Shown here piece by piece: positions 7,973 to 17,474 of a DNA stretch of 32,310 nucleotides. The stretch comes from an uncultured Caryophanales bacterium. Lineage in GTDB: Bacteria; Bacillota_I; Bacilli_A; RFN20; CAG-826. The translations under genes and the position numbers were made by a program. The DNA is taken from assembly GCA_937873795.1 (NCBI GenBank), contig CALMWE010000294.1:1-32310 (forward strand). The letters run 5' to 3'. Below the pieces are notes generated by a model. The model had not been told where the DNA came from and did no database searches. It saw nothing but the letters and a program-made list of their open reading frames with translations. Position 1 is the first letter of the stretch. Every line of letters begins with the position of its first letter.

Positions 7973-8577
7973 AAACTGAAAAACTTACGTTCATTGATGT
8001 TATTGCTGTTGCCGATCTTTTAAAAAAAGAAGAAGTGGTGGCTTTCCCAACCGAAACTGTCTATGGCTTAGGTGCCATTTATGATAGTGAAACCGCCTTT
8101 AGGCGACTGGTTGACGCCAAGAAAAGACCGGCAGATAAGCCTTTTACAGTTATGTGTGCTTCAGTCGACGATATTGAAAAGATTGCAGTCATGGATGACC
8201 GAATTCGGAACATCGTCAAACATTTAATGCCAGGACCTTTGACGATTATTGTCAAAGCACAGGAAAATTTGCCCGTGTGGGTTTCTCTTCATACTGGAAG
8301 AGTTGGAGTTCGCGTTAGCGATTTGCCATTTGTTCGCGAAATGATTAATCTTGTTGGCAAACCGTTATTGGTCCCGAGTGCCAATAAATCGAGCGAACCT
8401 CCGGCGATGTCGGGAGAAGAAGCTTTTCAAATTTTTGATGGCGAAATTGCCGGTGTTGTTTTTGGTAAAATCCCTGGGCAAATGCCTTCGACCATTGTGA
8501 ATATCGGTGATACAATTACATTAGTCCGCCAAGGACCGATTTCACTCGAACAAGTTCTTAAGGCGGCGGAGGATTAA
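7969..8577 (+). CDS. tsaC: L-threonylcarbamoyladenylate synthase (TsaC/YrdC type)
   Basis: This enzyme makes threonylcarbamoyl-AMP from threonine, bicarbonate and ATP, the first step of t6A37 modification in ANN-decoding tRNAs. The 202-residue protein contains only the YrdC domain; the extra C-terminal Sua5 domain found in the roughly 340-residue YwlC/Sua5 form is missing, so TsaC-type is the better name. Motifs: VVAFPTETVYGLGA near residue 27, KKRPADKPFTVM, LMPGPLTIIVKA, GRVGVRVSD, and LLVPSANKSSEPPA. It overlaps prmC by four bases and ends one base before the rpiB ATG. Confidence 0.94.
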   Translation: MKTEKLTFIDVIAVADLLKKEEVVAFPTETVYGLGAIYDSETAFRRLVDAKKRPADKPFTVMCASVDDIEKIAVMDDRIRNIVKHLMPGPLTIIVKAQENLPVWVSLHTGRVGVRVSDLPFVREMINLVGKPLLVPSANKSSEPPAMSGEEAFQIFDGEIAGVVFGKIPGQMPSTIVNIGDTITLVRQGPISLEQVLKAAED

Positions 8578-8578
8578 T

Positions 8579-9028
8579 ATGAAAATCGTCGTAGCATCCG
8601 ACCATGGCGGCTTCCGTTTCAAAGAAGCCATCAAAAAACATTTGCTTGAAAAGGGCTATGAAGTCCTCGATGTTGGCGCTCAAAGCGAAGCCAGTTGTCA
8701 TTATCCGACATTTGCTATTGCAGCCGGCGAAATTGTCGCCAAAAAAGAAGCTGAGTTCGGTTTCCTTGTTTGCACGACAGGAATTGGAATCAGCATTGCG
8801 GCCAATAAAGTTAAAGGTGTCCGTTGCGCCATTGGTTACCACGATGAAGCGGTGCGATTGACCCGGAACGATAATGATGCCAACATGTTGTCCTTTGGAC
8901 AAGGTTACATGCAATTGGAAGACGTTTTACGAAGAGTGGACATCTTTCTTGAAACCAAGACCGAAGGCGGTCGCCACGCATTAAGAGTCAATATTGTTAA
9001 AGAATACGAAGACAAACATTTCAAATAA
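8579..9028 (+). CDS. rpiB: Ribose-5-phosphate isomerase B (RpiB/LacAB family)
   Basis: A 149-residue sugar-phosphate isomerase interconverting ribose-5-phosphate and ribulose-5-phosphate. The N-terminus has ASDHGGFRFKEAI. The active-site segment is CTTGIGISIAANKVKGVR, where the family usually shows CGTGIG; the cysteine and the second threonine are kept. The phosphate-binding segment is NDNDANMLSFG, matching the usual HNDANVL region with N for H. The family also includes LacA/LacB galactose-6-phosphate isomerases, but no lac genes are nearby and the prfA-tsaC-rpiB neighbourhood supports RpiB. A terminator follows immediately. Confidence 0.9.
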   Translation: MKIVVASDHGGFRFKEAIKKHLLEKGYEVLDVGAQSEASCHYPTFAIAAGEIVAKKEAEFGFLVCTTGIGISIAANKVKGVRCAIGYHDEAVRLTRNDNDANMLSFGQGYMQLEDVLRRVDIFLETKTEGGRHALRVNIVKEYEDKHFK

Positions 9029-9034
9029 AAAACG

Positions 9035-9056
9035 AAGGGGCCGAGCCCCTTTTTTT
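9035..9056 (+). terminator. Rho-independent terminator after rpiB
   Basis: AAGGGGC, a CGA loop and GCCCCTT form a 7-bp stem (9035-9051) followed by a T run. It closes the prfA-prmC-tsaC-rpiB operon. Three-base loops are tight but acceptable. Confidence 0.85.
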
Positions 9057-9090
9057 GTCAAATCCGGAAGTTGGCACCCTATTACTAAGT

Positions 9091-10233
9091 ATGGATACTT
9101 TTATTTGCCCCAAATGTGGAAACGACAATCCAATTTACCTTGGTGTTAGAAATGGTCATCTCTATTGCCGAAAATGCATCGCGTTCAATGGTGCAATGGC
9201 GCAAGGAGGCCTTCTTTTTCCAAAGAAGGTATCATTCTCCATTTCTTACAGTTTGAGTGAAGACCAAAAGGATTTATCACATAAGGTCAATGAGAATTAT
9301 CTTTCTAGAAAAAACACACTCATACATGCCGTATGTGGTGCAGGAAAAACAGAACTTGTTTTTGAAGTGATTTCGACCGCATTATCCAAAGGGCAACGCG
9401 TAGGTTTTGCGATTCCTAGAAGAGATGTCGTGAGGGAGCTTTTTCAACGCCTTAAAAGCGCCTTCCCCAGTGTCTCAGTGATTGGTGTTTATGGTGGCCA
9501 TCACTCACGAATTGAGGCAGATATTGTCGTTTTGACCACGCATCAGCTTTATCGATATGAAAACTACTTTGATTTACTAATTGTCGATGAAATCGACGCC
9601 TTTCCGTTTAAAAATAACGAGCTTTTGCAGACATTTTTTCAAAGAAGCATTAAGGGGCATTTTGTTCTTTTGAGTGCTACGCCTTCGGTTGAGATGCAAC
9701 AAAAATATACCGTTGGAAATAATGCTTTGCTTGAGCTTTTCTCAAGGTATCATGGTGGACGTTTGCCCGAACCTATATTCGCCATTCGGTTGTTTATATT
9801 TAAATACCTTTTCGTCATTAGAAAATTACGTTTTTTCGCTCAAACGAAAAAACCATGTTTTGTGTTTACTCCGACAATATCGGTTTGCGAAGAAGTTTTT
9901 AGTTTTATCCGATGGTTTGTTCCAAAAGGAAACCGCGTCCACTCAAAATTAAAAGAGCGGCCAGAAATCATCGACGCTTTCAAAGATGGTGAATATCAAT
10001 ATCTAGTGACTACCTCAGTTTTGGAAAGGGGTGTCACAATACGTAACCTGCAGGTTATTGTTTTTGATAGTGATCATGTTCTTTACGATCAAGCCGCACT
10101 CGTTCAGATTTCTGGAAGAGTAGGGAGGAAAAGCGATGCTCGAGAAGGAGAAGTTATTTTTGTGGCGAATCGAGTTAGCGAAAGCATGGAAAAAGCTCGC
10201 GACGAAATTCGTTTTGCCAACCTCCATGTGTAA
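9091..10233 (+). CDS. comFA: Competence DNA-import helicase ComFA
   Basis: ComFA is a DEAD-box-like ATPase that helps pull transforming DNA through the ComEC channel. From the ATG at 9091 it has 380 residues. A four-cysteine zinc finger comes first (C6, C9, C26, C29). Next come the Walker A segment AVCGAGKTEL (GAGKT 83-87), the DEIDAFP box at 166-172 (ComFA-typical), LLSATPS, and the helicase C-terminal QISGRVGRK. An in-frame TTG at 9055 is rejected because it sits in the T-run of the preceding terminator. No good ribosome binding site precedes 9091. The gene ends inside comFC. The region looks somewhat more AT-rich than the flanking operons. No ComK box was recognised upstream. Confidence 0.92.
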   Translation: MDTFICPKCGNDNPIYLGVRNGHLYCRKCIAFNGAMAQGGLLFPKKVSFSISYSLSEDQKDLSHKVNENYLSRKNTLIHAVCGAGKTELVFEVISTALSKGQRVGFAIPRRDVVRELFQRLKSAFPSVSVIGVYGGHHSRIEADIVVLTTHQLYRYENYFDLLIVDEIDAFPFKNNELLQTFFQRSIKGHFVLLSATPSVEMQQKYTVGNNALLELFSRYHGGRLPEPIFAIRLFIFKYLFVIRKLRFFAQTKKPCFVFTPTISVCEEVFSFIRWFVPKGNRVHSKLKERPEIIDAFKDGEYQYLVTTSVLERGVTIRNLQVIVFDSDHVLYDQAALVQISGRVGRKSDAREGEVIFVANRVSESMEKARDEIRFANLHV

Positions 10234-10879
10234 AGTTTGCTTCAAGGAAATTAGCCCACAAAGTTGGCTTCATCTAGCTCATCCGAAAGCGAAGATTTGC
10301 AGCGCTTGTTTTCGCTCATTTTCTCCTCATTTCAAAGCGATCAAATTGGACGGAGTTACGGGCCTTTCGATTTACTCATACGATGAAGTAATCCGTGAAA
10401 AACTTTACCAGCTGAAAGGTTGTTTTGATCAGGAGATTGCCCCCGTCTTTCTAGACTTTTTCAGACGTGAATTGCATTGGAATTTCCGAAAATTTGTCGC
10501 TGTTCCTGCCCCGAGTTGGGAAGGCGATAATCAGCTTCGTGAGTTCAATCATGTCGTTGAAATTTTCAAAGTTTTGGGCCTTCCGATTCAAATGGCGCTT
10601 GTAAAAACCGAGCATATCAAACAAGCGGATCTAAATTTCGAGAAAAGACAAGAAGTTTCCCAAAGAATAGAGCTATCGGCAAACGCAAATTTGAAAGGCA
10701 AATATGTATTGTTCGTCGATGATGTTTTAACTTCAGGAGCGACGGCCAAAGCATGCATCCATCTGCTACAACAAGCAGGGGCAAAAAAGATTCGTTTTCT
10801 TGTCATGGCCAAGACGGAAAAGCCGAAAGAAAAAAGGAAAAAAGAGACAAATGAAAACATTAACACCGGCATCCGATAA
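10226..10879 (+). CDS. comFC: Competence protein ComFC (phosphoribosyltransferase fold)
   Basis: ComFC works with ComFA in DNA uptake and carries a phosphoribosyltransferase-like fold. From the ATG at 10226 the protein has 217 residues. An N-terminal four-cysteine zinc finger (C2, C5, C25, C28) is followed by a segment with VAVPAPSWEGDNQLREFNH and the PRPP-binding loop VDDVLTSGAT at 164-173. The lysine-rich tail (EKPKEKRKKE) is unusual. The start is ambiguous: ATG 10226 overlaps the comFA stop by 8 bases but lacks a ribosome binding site, while ATG 10136 has AGGGAGG seven bases upstream and would add 30 residues inside comFA. I prefer 10226 because ComFC proteins normally begin at the zinc finger. 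Confidence 0.85.
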   Translation: MCKVCFKEISPQSWLHLAHPKAKICSACFRSFSPHFKAIKLDGVTGLSIYSYDEVIREKLYQLKGCFDQEIAPVFLDFFRRELHWNFRKFVAVPAPSWEGDNQLREFNHVVEIFKVLGLPIQMALVKTEHIKQADLNFEKRQEVSQRIELSANANLKGKYVLFVDDVLTSGATAKACIHLLQQAGAKKIRFLVMAKTEKPKEKRKKETNENINTGIR

Positions 10880-10897
10880 TTTTCAGGCATTAATTCG

Positions 10898-10926
10898 TTG
10901 GAATAGTTTTATCTTAATGATAAAAT
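10898..10926 (+). promoter_or_regulatory. Sigma-A-type promoter for secA
   Basis: TTGGAA (10898-10903), a 17-base spacer and TAAAAT (10921-10926). It lies between the comFC stop and secA and suggests secA-prfB-yitT-uvrB have their own transcript. Confidence 0.7.
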
Positions 10927-10955
10927 ACTATTTGGACTAGAAAGGAGGGTTTATC

Positions 10956-13355
10956 ATGGGATTTATGGATAAACTTTTCCGTATTGATCAACGGGCGCTT
11001 AACAAAATCAAAAAACAAAGTGCGAACGTTTTGGAATACGAACAAAAAATTGCGGCTCTTTCTGACGAGGAACTCAAGGCAAAAACGCCTTATTTTCAAG
11101 GGTTACTAGCGTCTGGAAAGACCATTGATGACATCAAGTATGAAGCTTTTGCGGTGGCGCGCGAAGCCGCCAAGCGGACTTTGGGGCAATTCCCCTTCCC
11201 CGTTCAAGTCATGGGTGCCATTGTCTTGAATCAAGGCGATGTTGCCGAAATGAAGACTGGTGAAGGTAAAACCTTGACTGCGACGATGACCGTCTATTTA
11301 AATGCCTTAAAAGGCAAAGGCGTTCACGTTGTTACGGTCAACGAATACTTGGCAAAAAGAGACGCTGAGTGGATGGGACAAATCTATCGTTTCCTCGGTT
11401 TAACGGTCGGTGTCAACCTTCGTGAAAAAACACCTTCCGAAAAACAAGAAGCTTATAAATGCGACATTACCTACACCACCAACTCTGAAGTGGGTTTCGA
11501 CTACTTGAGAGATAACATGGCCTCGCAAGCGGGCGCTCGCGTTTTGCGCGGGCTGGAATACGCCGTTATCGACGAAGCCGACTCGATTCTCATTGATGAA
11601 TCCAGAACACCTTTGATTATTTCCGGTGGAGCCAAAGCTTCGGCGGCACAATATACGATTGCAGACCGCTTTGTCAAATCGCTCAAACGCGAGAAGCATT
11701 TTACCATCGATATCAAAACGAAATCCTGCAACCTGACCGATGAAGGAAACTCGATGGCCGAAAGAATGTTTGGTGTCAAAAACCTTTACAATCCTGAATA
11801 TGCCGATTTAGTTCATAGAATTCACCAAGCCTTAAAAGCCAACTACATCATGGGACGCGATGTCGAATACATGGTGGATGCCGAAAAAACCATTCAACTC
11901 ATCGACCAATTCACCGGCCGTATTCTCAAAGGCCGTGAATACAGCGATGGGTTGCATCAAGCCATTCAAGCCAAAGAAGGCGTTGAAATTAAACAAGAAA
12001 CCGTCACCTTGGCGACGATTACCTATCAAAACTTCTTCCGTTTATACAAGAAGCTTTCAGGTATGACTGGTACGGCCAAAACCGAAGAAGAAGAATTCCG
12101 TAAGATTTATAACATGAAGGTTATCAGCATTCCGACCAACCGCCCGGTTATCCGTGAAGATGCGGTTGACTTTGTTTATGCCCATAAAGTTGATAAATTA
12201 AATGCTCTCGTTCGCGAAGTCAAAACCCGCCATGAAAAAGGCCAACCGATTTTGATTGGTACGCCTTCGGTTGAAGCTTCCGAAGAGGTCAGCCGCTTAT
12301 TGACCAAAGCCGGACTGATTCATGAGGTTTTAAACGCTAAAAACCACGCTCGCGAAGCCGAAATCATTAAGCACGCTGGCGAAAAAGGTGTTATCACATT
12401 GGCTACCAACATGGCCGGTCGTGGTACTGATATTAAAATTAGTGACGAGATTAAAGCTCTTGGTGGTTTATGTGTCTTTGGAACCGAACGGCACGAATCC
12501 CGCCGTATCGATAACCAATTGCGTGGCCGGTCTGGCCGGCAAGGCGACCCCGGCTACTCTCGCTTCTACGTCTCTCTTGACGATGAATTGATGCTTCGTT
12601 TCGGCAGTGATGCCCTTCGCACAGCTTTTGAAAAATTGGGTGACGAAGCCATCGAAAATTCTTTGGTTATGAAGTCCATCACTTCCGCTCAAAAACGTAT
12701 TGAAGGACAAAACTTCGATACCCGTAAAAACCTTCTTGATTACGATGACGTCCTTGCCAAACAACGGTCGATTATCTACAAGAAACGCGATGCCATTCTT
12801 TTTGCCCCCGAGATTAATGAACTTGTTCAAGACTTCTTTAACTTAGCGGGCGCATTCTTAGCGCATAAAGCCATACCCGAAGGCGACAAAAACGGCTTCA
12901 TCGATGGTGAATTGCTGAGAAAACAAGTTGAACCTCGCTTCCTTGATGCGGGTGCAATCAAACCTGCCGCCTACCACGAATCGCCTGTCGACGAAGTGAG
13001 CGATGACCTCTCTTTCCTTATGTTCAAACGGTATCAAGACCGGCGTAAAGAGTGGGGCAGTGAAGTGGCTAATAACATTGAACGTCAAATCGCTCTTCGT
13101 TGCATTGATCACAACTGGACGACGCACATCGATACCATGGCCCATCTTCGTGAAGGCATCCATTTACGCAGCTATGCTCAAACCAACCCTCTTCAAGACT
13201 ACGTGAATGAAGGTTATTCAATGTTCCGTGAAATGAATGATACAATTGCGGTGGAAGTCGTTTTAAACTTGCTCAACGCAAAAGTCGAAATCAAGAAACC
13301 TGATGCTCCGAAACCCGAAACCGAGCCCGCCCCGATTGTTGACGCGACGAAATAG
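10956..13355 (+). CDS. secA: Preprotein translocase ATPase SecA
   Basis: SecA drives post-translational export through SecYEG. The 799-residue protein has Walker A in MKTGEGKT (99-106), Walker B in YAVIDEADSILIDESRTPLI, the substrate-binding region with KLSGMTGTAKTEEEEF, and helicase motifs TNMAGRGTDIK and QLRGRSGRQGDPG. The C-terminal zinc-binding SEC-C motif is missing; the tail instead is short and rich in Pro/Glu. The ATG at 10956 has AAAGGAGGG at 10941-10949. prfB begins ten bases after the stop. SecG, another translocase part, is encoded at 17475. Lack of SEC-C occurs in other bacteria. Confidence 0.97.
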   Translation: MGFMDKLFRIDQRALNKIKKQSANVLEYEQKIAALSDEELKAKTPYFQGLLASGKTIDDIKYEAFAVAREAAKRTLGQFPFPVQVMGAIVLNQGDVAEMKTGEGKTLTATMTVYLNALKGKGVHVVTVNEYLAKRDAEWMGQIYRFLGLTVGVNLREKTPSEKQEAYKCDITYTTNSEVGFDYLRDNMASQAGARVLRGLEYAVIDEADSILIDESRTPLIISGGAKASAAQYTIADRFVKSLKREKHFTIDIKTKSCNLTDEGNSMAERMFGVKNLYNPEYADLVHRIHQALKANYIMGRDVEYMVDAEKTIQLIDQFTGRILKGREYSDGLHQAIQAKEGVEIKQETVTLATITYQNFFRLYKKLSGMTGTAKTEEEEFRKIYNMKVISIPTNRPVIREDAVDFVYAHKVDKLNALVREVKTRHEKGQPILIGTPSVEASEEVSRLLTKAGLIHEVLNAKNHAREAEIIKHAGEKGVITLATNMAGRGTDIKISDEIKALGGLCVFGTERHESRRIDNQLRGRSGRQGDPGYSRFYVSLDDELMLRFGSDALRTAFEKLGDEAIENSLVMKSITSAQKRIEGQNFDTRKNLLDYDDVLAKQRSIIYKKRDAILFAPEINELVQDFFNLAGAFLAHKAIPEGDKNGFIDGELLRKQVEPRFLDAGAIKPAAYHESPVDEVSDDLSFLMFKRYQDRRKEWGSEVANNIERQIALRCIDHNWTTHIDTMAHLREGIHLRSYAQTNPLQDYVNEGYSMFREMNDTIAVEVVLNLLNAKVEIKKPDAPKPETEPAPIVDATK

Positions 13356-13364
13356 GAGGCCCCT

Positions 13365-14478
13365 ATGGTAGAAATTTCGGTCTTAAGAAGTAATTTAAGT
13401 GAGGTTGCCTCTTTCATAAAGCAACTAGGTGATTCCCTTTGACCTCGATCTGATCAAAAAACAGATTGAAGAATCGGAAGCCAAGATGAATCAAGAGGGC
13501 TTTTGGAATGACCAAAAATCTGCCCTTGAAGTAGTGTCTTTTCTCAATGCTAAAAAGGATTTACTTAATCAATACGAGACAATCAAAAAAGGCTACGCGG
13601 AGTTACTTGAAATTTTAGAGTCTGGAGACGAAAGTCCCGAACTATTGGAACTCGCCGAAATTGAACTGGCAACGCTTCGAAAAAAAGTGGCGGAACTACG
13701 TACTCAAGTGCTTTTTGCTGGCGAATTCGATGGCCTTAACGCCGTTATCGATATCCATCCGGGTGCTGGCGGTACAGAGTCTCAAGATTGGGCAAGTATG
13801 CTTTATCGGATGTATGTCCGTTGGGCCGAACAAAGAAATTTCAAGATGCAAATCGTCGACTTCCAAGATGGCGACGAAGCAGGTTTAAAGAGTGTGACGA
13901 TGATTATCCGAGGCGCTAACGCTTATGGGCTTTTAAAAAGCGAAAAAGGCGTTCATCGGCTTGTTCGCATTTCTCCTTTTGATGCTGCTGGCAGACGACA
14001 CACGTCCTTCGCTTCCGTGAACGTCATTCCCGAGTTTACTGACGAAATTGAAGTCGAGATTAACGAGAGTGACCTTCGCATCGATACGTTCCGCAGCGGG
14101 GGCGCCGGTGGGCAAAACGTCAATAAAGTCAGCTCGGCGGTTCGCATAACCCATCTTCCCACGGGCATTGTGACGAGTTCACAAGTTGAGCGTAGTCAAC
14201 TTCAAAATAAAGCCATTGCCATGCAAATGCTCAAAGGCCAGCTTTACCAGCGAAAGCTACAAGAAAAACAAGATACTGTCGACAAGATCGTCGGCGAACA
14301 AAAAAACATTGAGTGGGGCAGTCAAATCCGCTCGTATGTCTTCTGTCCTTATACCATGGTAAAAGATCACCGTACGGACTATCAGGAAGGTGACGTTCAA
14401 CGTATTATGGATGGTGGAATTGATGGATTTCTCAACGCTTTCCTAGAAAAAGAGGCAAAAGAACATGAAAAATCGTAA
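13365..14478 (+). CDS. prfB: Peptide chain release factor 2 (RF2), expressed by programmed +1 frameshift
   Basis: RF2 reads UAA and UGA. Translation starts at ATG 13365 (AGGAGG at 13354-13359) and reads 25 codons to an in-frame TGA at 13440-13442 in CTT TGA C. Skipping T13440 and continuing at GAC 13441 gives DLDLIKKQIEESEAKM, which aligns with the normal RF2 N-terminus; the total is 370 residues. The stop-reading tripeptide is SPF in VRISPFDAAGRRHTSF, and GGQ is in SGGAGGQNVNKVSSAV. A Shine-Dalgarno-like AGGTGAT (13427-13433) precedes the slip site. When RF2 is scarce, the ribosome pauses at UGA and shifts, so RF2 controls its own level. Overlaps the downstream gene by 14 bases. Confidence 0.96.
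13427..13443 (+). promoter_or_regulatory. prfB programmed +1 frameshift site
   Basis: AGGTGAT (internal Shine-Dalgarno-like, 13427-13433), TCC, slippery CTT (13437-13439), TGA (13440-13442), then C. The CTT TGA C core is the conserved bacterial RF2 recoding signal. The stimulator here is AGGTGAT rather than the common AGGGGG. Confidence 0.93.
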
Positions 14479-15424
14479 ACACGTACTTAGGATATTCTGG
14501 AACATTCTTCTTGTCATTATCGGGAACATCGTCCTTGCCATCGGTACAGGATTGTTTCTTGTCCCCGCCAACATTGTTGCCGGCGGTATGTCAGGCCTTG
14601 CCATTATCGGTAACAAACTCTTTGGTTTTGATATTGATATCTCAGTCGCGATTCTATCGTGGTTCTTTTTCTTCATCGGTCTCGTTTTCTTGGGAAAAAA
14701 GTTCTCCTTACAAACATTATTGGGGACCATCGTTTACCCGATTGCGTTATCCATTATTTATCGTCTATTTAACGACCCTATTGCCTTAGCCCCTGGAAGC
14801 GGCTCAACGGGATTAGATGAATTCCATGCGCTTTTAGCAGGGATTTTTGGAGGAGCTTTCGTTGGAACGGGGTGTGCCATCACCTACTTAGGTGGGGGCT
14901 CGACTGGTGGAACGGATGTCCTTGTTTTCATCGTAAAAAAGTACTTCGGTTTTAAAACTTCAATTGTCAGTTTCATTACCGATGCCCTTATTATCCTCGG
15001 TGGTCTATTTGTTACCGGTGTGATTCCCGCTTTGGTTGGCGTCATGTCTGCGTTCATCAGCGCGATGATGGTTGAGTTCATTTTCGTTGGTTGGTCGACC
15101 ACATTCGTTGCTCAGATTATCTCGACAAAAGGTCCGGAAATTAATGCCTATGTTCAGAAATCGCTCAATCGGGGCACTACCCTTGTTCCGGTGGTGGGTG
15201 GTTATACTGGAAACACTTACCAGATGATTCAAGTTGCCTTTGATAAAAAAGAATATACGATTCTTCGCGACGCCATTAACCGTATCGATTCAAAGGCATT
15301 TGTCACTTTCTTAAGAGCCCAAGCAGTCATCGGATCCGGGTTTGAACCGTTCCCCGAAAAAGATTTTAAAAAGTCTTTGGGAATCCGCGAATTCTGGGAA
15401 AAGAAAAAAGATGAGCGAAAATAA
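14465..15424 (+). CDS. YitT family membrane protein
   Basis: A 319-residue integral membrane protein of the YitT family (YitT membrane domain followed by a C-terminal DUF2179 domain), whose function is unknown. Hydrophobic segments fall at roughly 10-32, 55-80, 85-100, 115-135, 150-175 and 180-205. The [20 protein letters not shown] and [15 protein letters not shown] segments are typical. The soluble C-terminal part (about 215-319) includes [13 protein letters not shown] and [17 protein letters not shown], as in DUF2179. It overlaps prfB by 14 bases and uvrB by 14 bases, so all three are likely on one transcript. No functional link to release factors is known. Confidence 0.9.
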   Translation: MKNRKHVLRIFWNILLVIIGNIVLAIGTGLFLVPANIVAGGMSGLAIIGNKLFGFDIDISVAILSWFFFFIGLVFLGKKFSLQTLLGTIVYPIALSIIYRLFNDPIALAPGSGSTGLDEFHALLAGIFGGAFVGTGCAITYLGGGSTGGTDVLVFIVKKYFGFKTSIVSFITDALIILGGLFVTGVIPALVGVMSAFISAMMVEFIFVGWSTTFVAQIISTKGPEINAYVQKSLNRGTTLVPVVGGYTGNTYQMIQVAFDKKEYTILRDAINRIDSKAFVTFLRAQAVIGSGFEPFPEKDFKKSLGIREFWEKKKDERK

Positions 15425-17381
15425 ATTTAACCTTGTATCGAATTATCGTCCTACCGGGGACCAACCTACCGCAATCAAGGAACTGGTCTCTGGGCTTTCA
15501 GAAGGCAAAAAAATTCAAGTTCTTTTGGGCGCGACCGGTACCGGAAAAACCTTTACGGTTGCAAACATTATCCAACAGACTCAAAGACCTACTTTAGTTT
15601 TGGTCCATAACAAAACTTTAGCAGGCCAGCTTTATGGCGAATTCAAAGAATTGTTCCCTAATAACCGGGTGGAATATTTCGTTTCGAACTTTGATTTTTA
15701 CCAGCCTGAAGCGTACATGCCCAAAACGGACACGTATATCGAAAAGAATGCGGTCATGAACGAAGAGATTGAAATGATGCGGACTGCCGCAATCAACTCC
15801 GTACTTGAACGCAGGGATACCATTGTCGTTGCTTCCGTGGCTTCAATCTATGGCTTAACTGACCCTGAAGAATACAAGAACCTTGTTTTCTATGTCCGTG
15901 TCGGTGAAGAGATTAACCGTAAAAAGTTTTTTAAAGCTCTGATTGACGCCCAATACAAACGCAATAACCTCGATCTATCTCCCGGAAGTTTCAGAGTGCG
16001 TGGCGATATCATCGAAATCGTTCCTGCAACAACCGATGAGTACTGCATTAAAATCGATTGTTTTGGCGATGAAATCGAAAAAATAACGACGGTTGATGCT
16101 CTAACCGGCGAAGTGAAACATACCTACAACTCATTTCCCATTTTCCCGGCTTACGGACACGCTTCGACCCACGACCGTGTCATCCAAGCGTGCAAAACAA
16201 TCTCGCTAGAATTATCCGAACGCCTGAAATACTTCATGGACAATAACAAACTTCTTGAAGCGCAGCGCCTTGAAATGCGAACGCGTCAAGATATGGAATC
16301 TCTTCAAGAATTTGGTATGTGTCCTGGAATCGAAAACTATTCCCGCCATATCGATCAAAGAAAACCCGGTGAACGTCCATTCTGTTTGATGGATTATTTT
16401 CCAAAGGACTTTTTGCTGGTCATCGATGAAAGCCACGTAAGTCTTCCCCAAGTCCGTGGTATGTATAATGGTGACCGGGCCCGTAAAGAAACCTTGGTGG
16501 AATATGGCTTTCGCCTTCCCTCCGCATTAGATAACCGCCCCTTGAAGTTCGAAGAGTTTGAAGCGTTGATGCCGCAAGTCATTTGTACTTCTGCGACTCC
16601 GGGCGACTATGAGTTAAACCGAGTCAATCATCAAGTGGCCGAACAAATCATTCGTCCTACTGGGTTGCTTGATCCCAAAATTGAGATTCGTCGGACCCTT
16701 GGGCAAATTGATGACTTGATGCAAGAAATCAAACGTCGGATTGAAGCCAAAGAGCGAACCATGATTGTCACCTTGACCATCCGAATGGCCGAGGATTTGT
16801 CGGCATATTTGAAAGATCGTGGCATTAAAGTAGCCTATCTTCACAATGAAACTTTGACCCTCGAACGTACCGAAATCATCTATCAACTCCGTAAAGGAAA
16901 ATACGATGTCTTGGTCGGTATCAACCTCTTAAGAGAAGGACTTGATATTCCAGAGGTCTCTTTGATTGCAATTTTAGATGCCGATAAGGAAGGGTTCTTA
17001 CGTTCTTCACGGTCCTTGATCCAAGTCATCGGACGTGCCGCTCGCAATTCGCATGGTCAAGTCATCATGTATGCTGACAAAATGACCGATTCGATGAAGA
17101 TAGCTATCGATGAAACCAATCGCCGGCGGGCCATTCAAGAAGCCTATAATGATGAAAACGGGATTATTCCGACCACGATTATCAAAGAAATCCGTTTACC
17201 GATTCATAACACCGACGACACGTTGGCTTCTTATATGAAACCGGGTAAATCATCGCGGTCCGAAATCGAAGCCAAAATCAGCGATTTGGAAAAGCAAATG
17301 CGCAGCGCGGCCAAAGAGTTTGATTTCGAAAGAGCTGCTGAGTTACGCGACATTATTCTAGAGCTCAAAGCAACACTTTAA
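15411..17381 (+). CDS. uvrB: Excinuclease ABC subunit B (UvrB)
   Basis: UvrB is the damage-verifying helicase-like subunit of nucleotide excision repair. From the ATG at 15411 it is 656 residues. Walker A is GATGTGKT; the beta-hairpin region includes [21 protein letters not shown]; the DEAD-like box is [18 protein letters not shown]; helicase motif VI is QVIGRAARN; the C-terminal UVR domain, which binds UvrC, is [29 protein letters not shown] longer in-frame start at 15342 exists but lies deep in the preceding gene and adds no family-like sequence. uvrA, often its neighbour, is not in this window. Confidence 0.97.
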   Translation: MSENKFNLVSNYRPTGDQPTAIKELVSGLSEGKKIQVLLGATGTGKTFTVANIIQQTQRPTLVLVHNKTLAGQLYGEFKELFPNNRVEYFVSNFDFYQPEAYMPKTDTYIEKNAVMNEEIEMMRTAAINSVLERRDTIVVASVASIYGLTDPEEYKNLVFYVRVGEEINRKKFFKALIDAQYKRNNLDLSPGSFRVRGDIIEIVPATTDEYCIKIDCFGDEIEKITTVDALTGEVKHTYNSFPIFPAYGHASTHDRVIQACKTISLELSERLKYFMDNNKLLEAQRLEMRTRQDMESLQEFGMCPGIENYSRHIDQRKPGERPFCLMDYFPKDFLLVIDESHVSLPQVRGMYNGDRARKETLVEYGFRLPSALDNRPLKFEEFEALMPQVICTSATPGDYELNRVNHQVAEQIIRPTGLLDPKIEIRRTLGQIDDLMQEIKRRIEAKERTMIVTLTIRMAEDLSAYLKDRGIKVAYLHNETLTLERTEIIYQLRKGKYDVLVGINLLREGLDIPEVSLIAILDADKEGFLRSSRSLIQVIGRAARNSHGQVIMYADKMTDSMKIAIDETNRRRAIQEAYNDENGIIPTTIIKEIRLPIHNTDDTLASYMKPGKSSRSEIEAKISDLEKQMRSAAKEFDFERAAELRDIILELKATL

Positions 17382-17401
17382 ACCCTTTCTTCATTTTCGC
17401 T

Positions 17402-17429
17402 TCTCTTTTTTAAAGAAAAGAGATAAAAT
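17402..17429 (+). promoter_or_regulatory. Inverted repeat abutting a possible secG promoter
   Basis: TCTCTTTT and AAAAGAGA (17402-17423, six-base loop) directly precede a -10-like TAAAAT (17424-17429), 46 bases before secG. No clear -35 exists. It could be an operator or a weak AT-rich hairpin. Confidence 0.35.
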
Positions 17430-17474
17430 TATTAATGCTGCATCGTGCACGATATTCTTACTAGGAGGCACATC

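Noticed and set aside
9055-9090. TTG start extending comFA by 12 residues
   Set aside because: It lies in the T run of the rpiB terminator and adds sequence before the zinc finger that has no family support.
13429-13440. GTG at 13429 as a plain start for prfB
   Set aside because: The upstream ATG with AGGAGG and the CTT TGA C signal show that the gene is made by programmed frameshift; GTG is part of the AGGTGAT stimulator.
15342-15410. Upstream ATG giving uvrB 23 more residues
   Set aside because: It lies inside the end of the YitT-family gene, adds no UvrB-like sequence, and the 15411 start gives a standard N-terminus.
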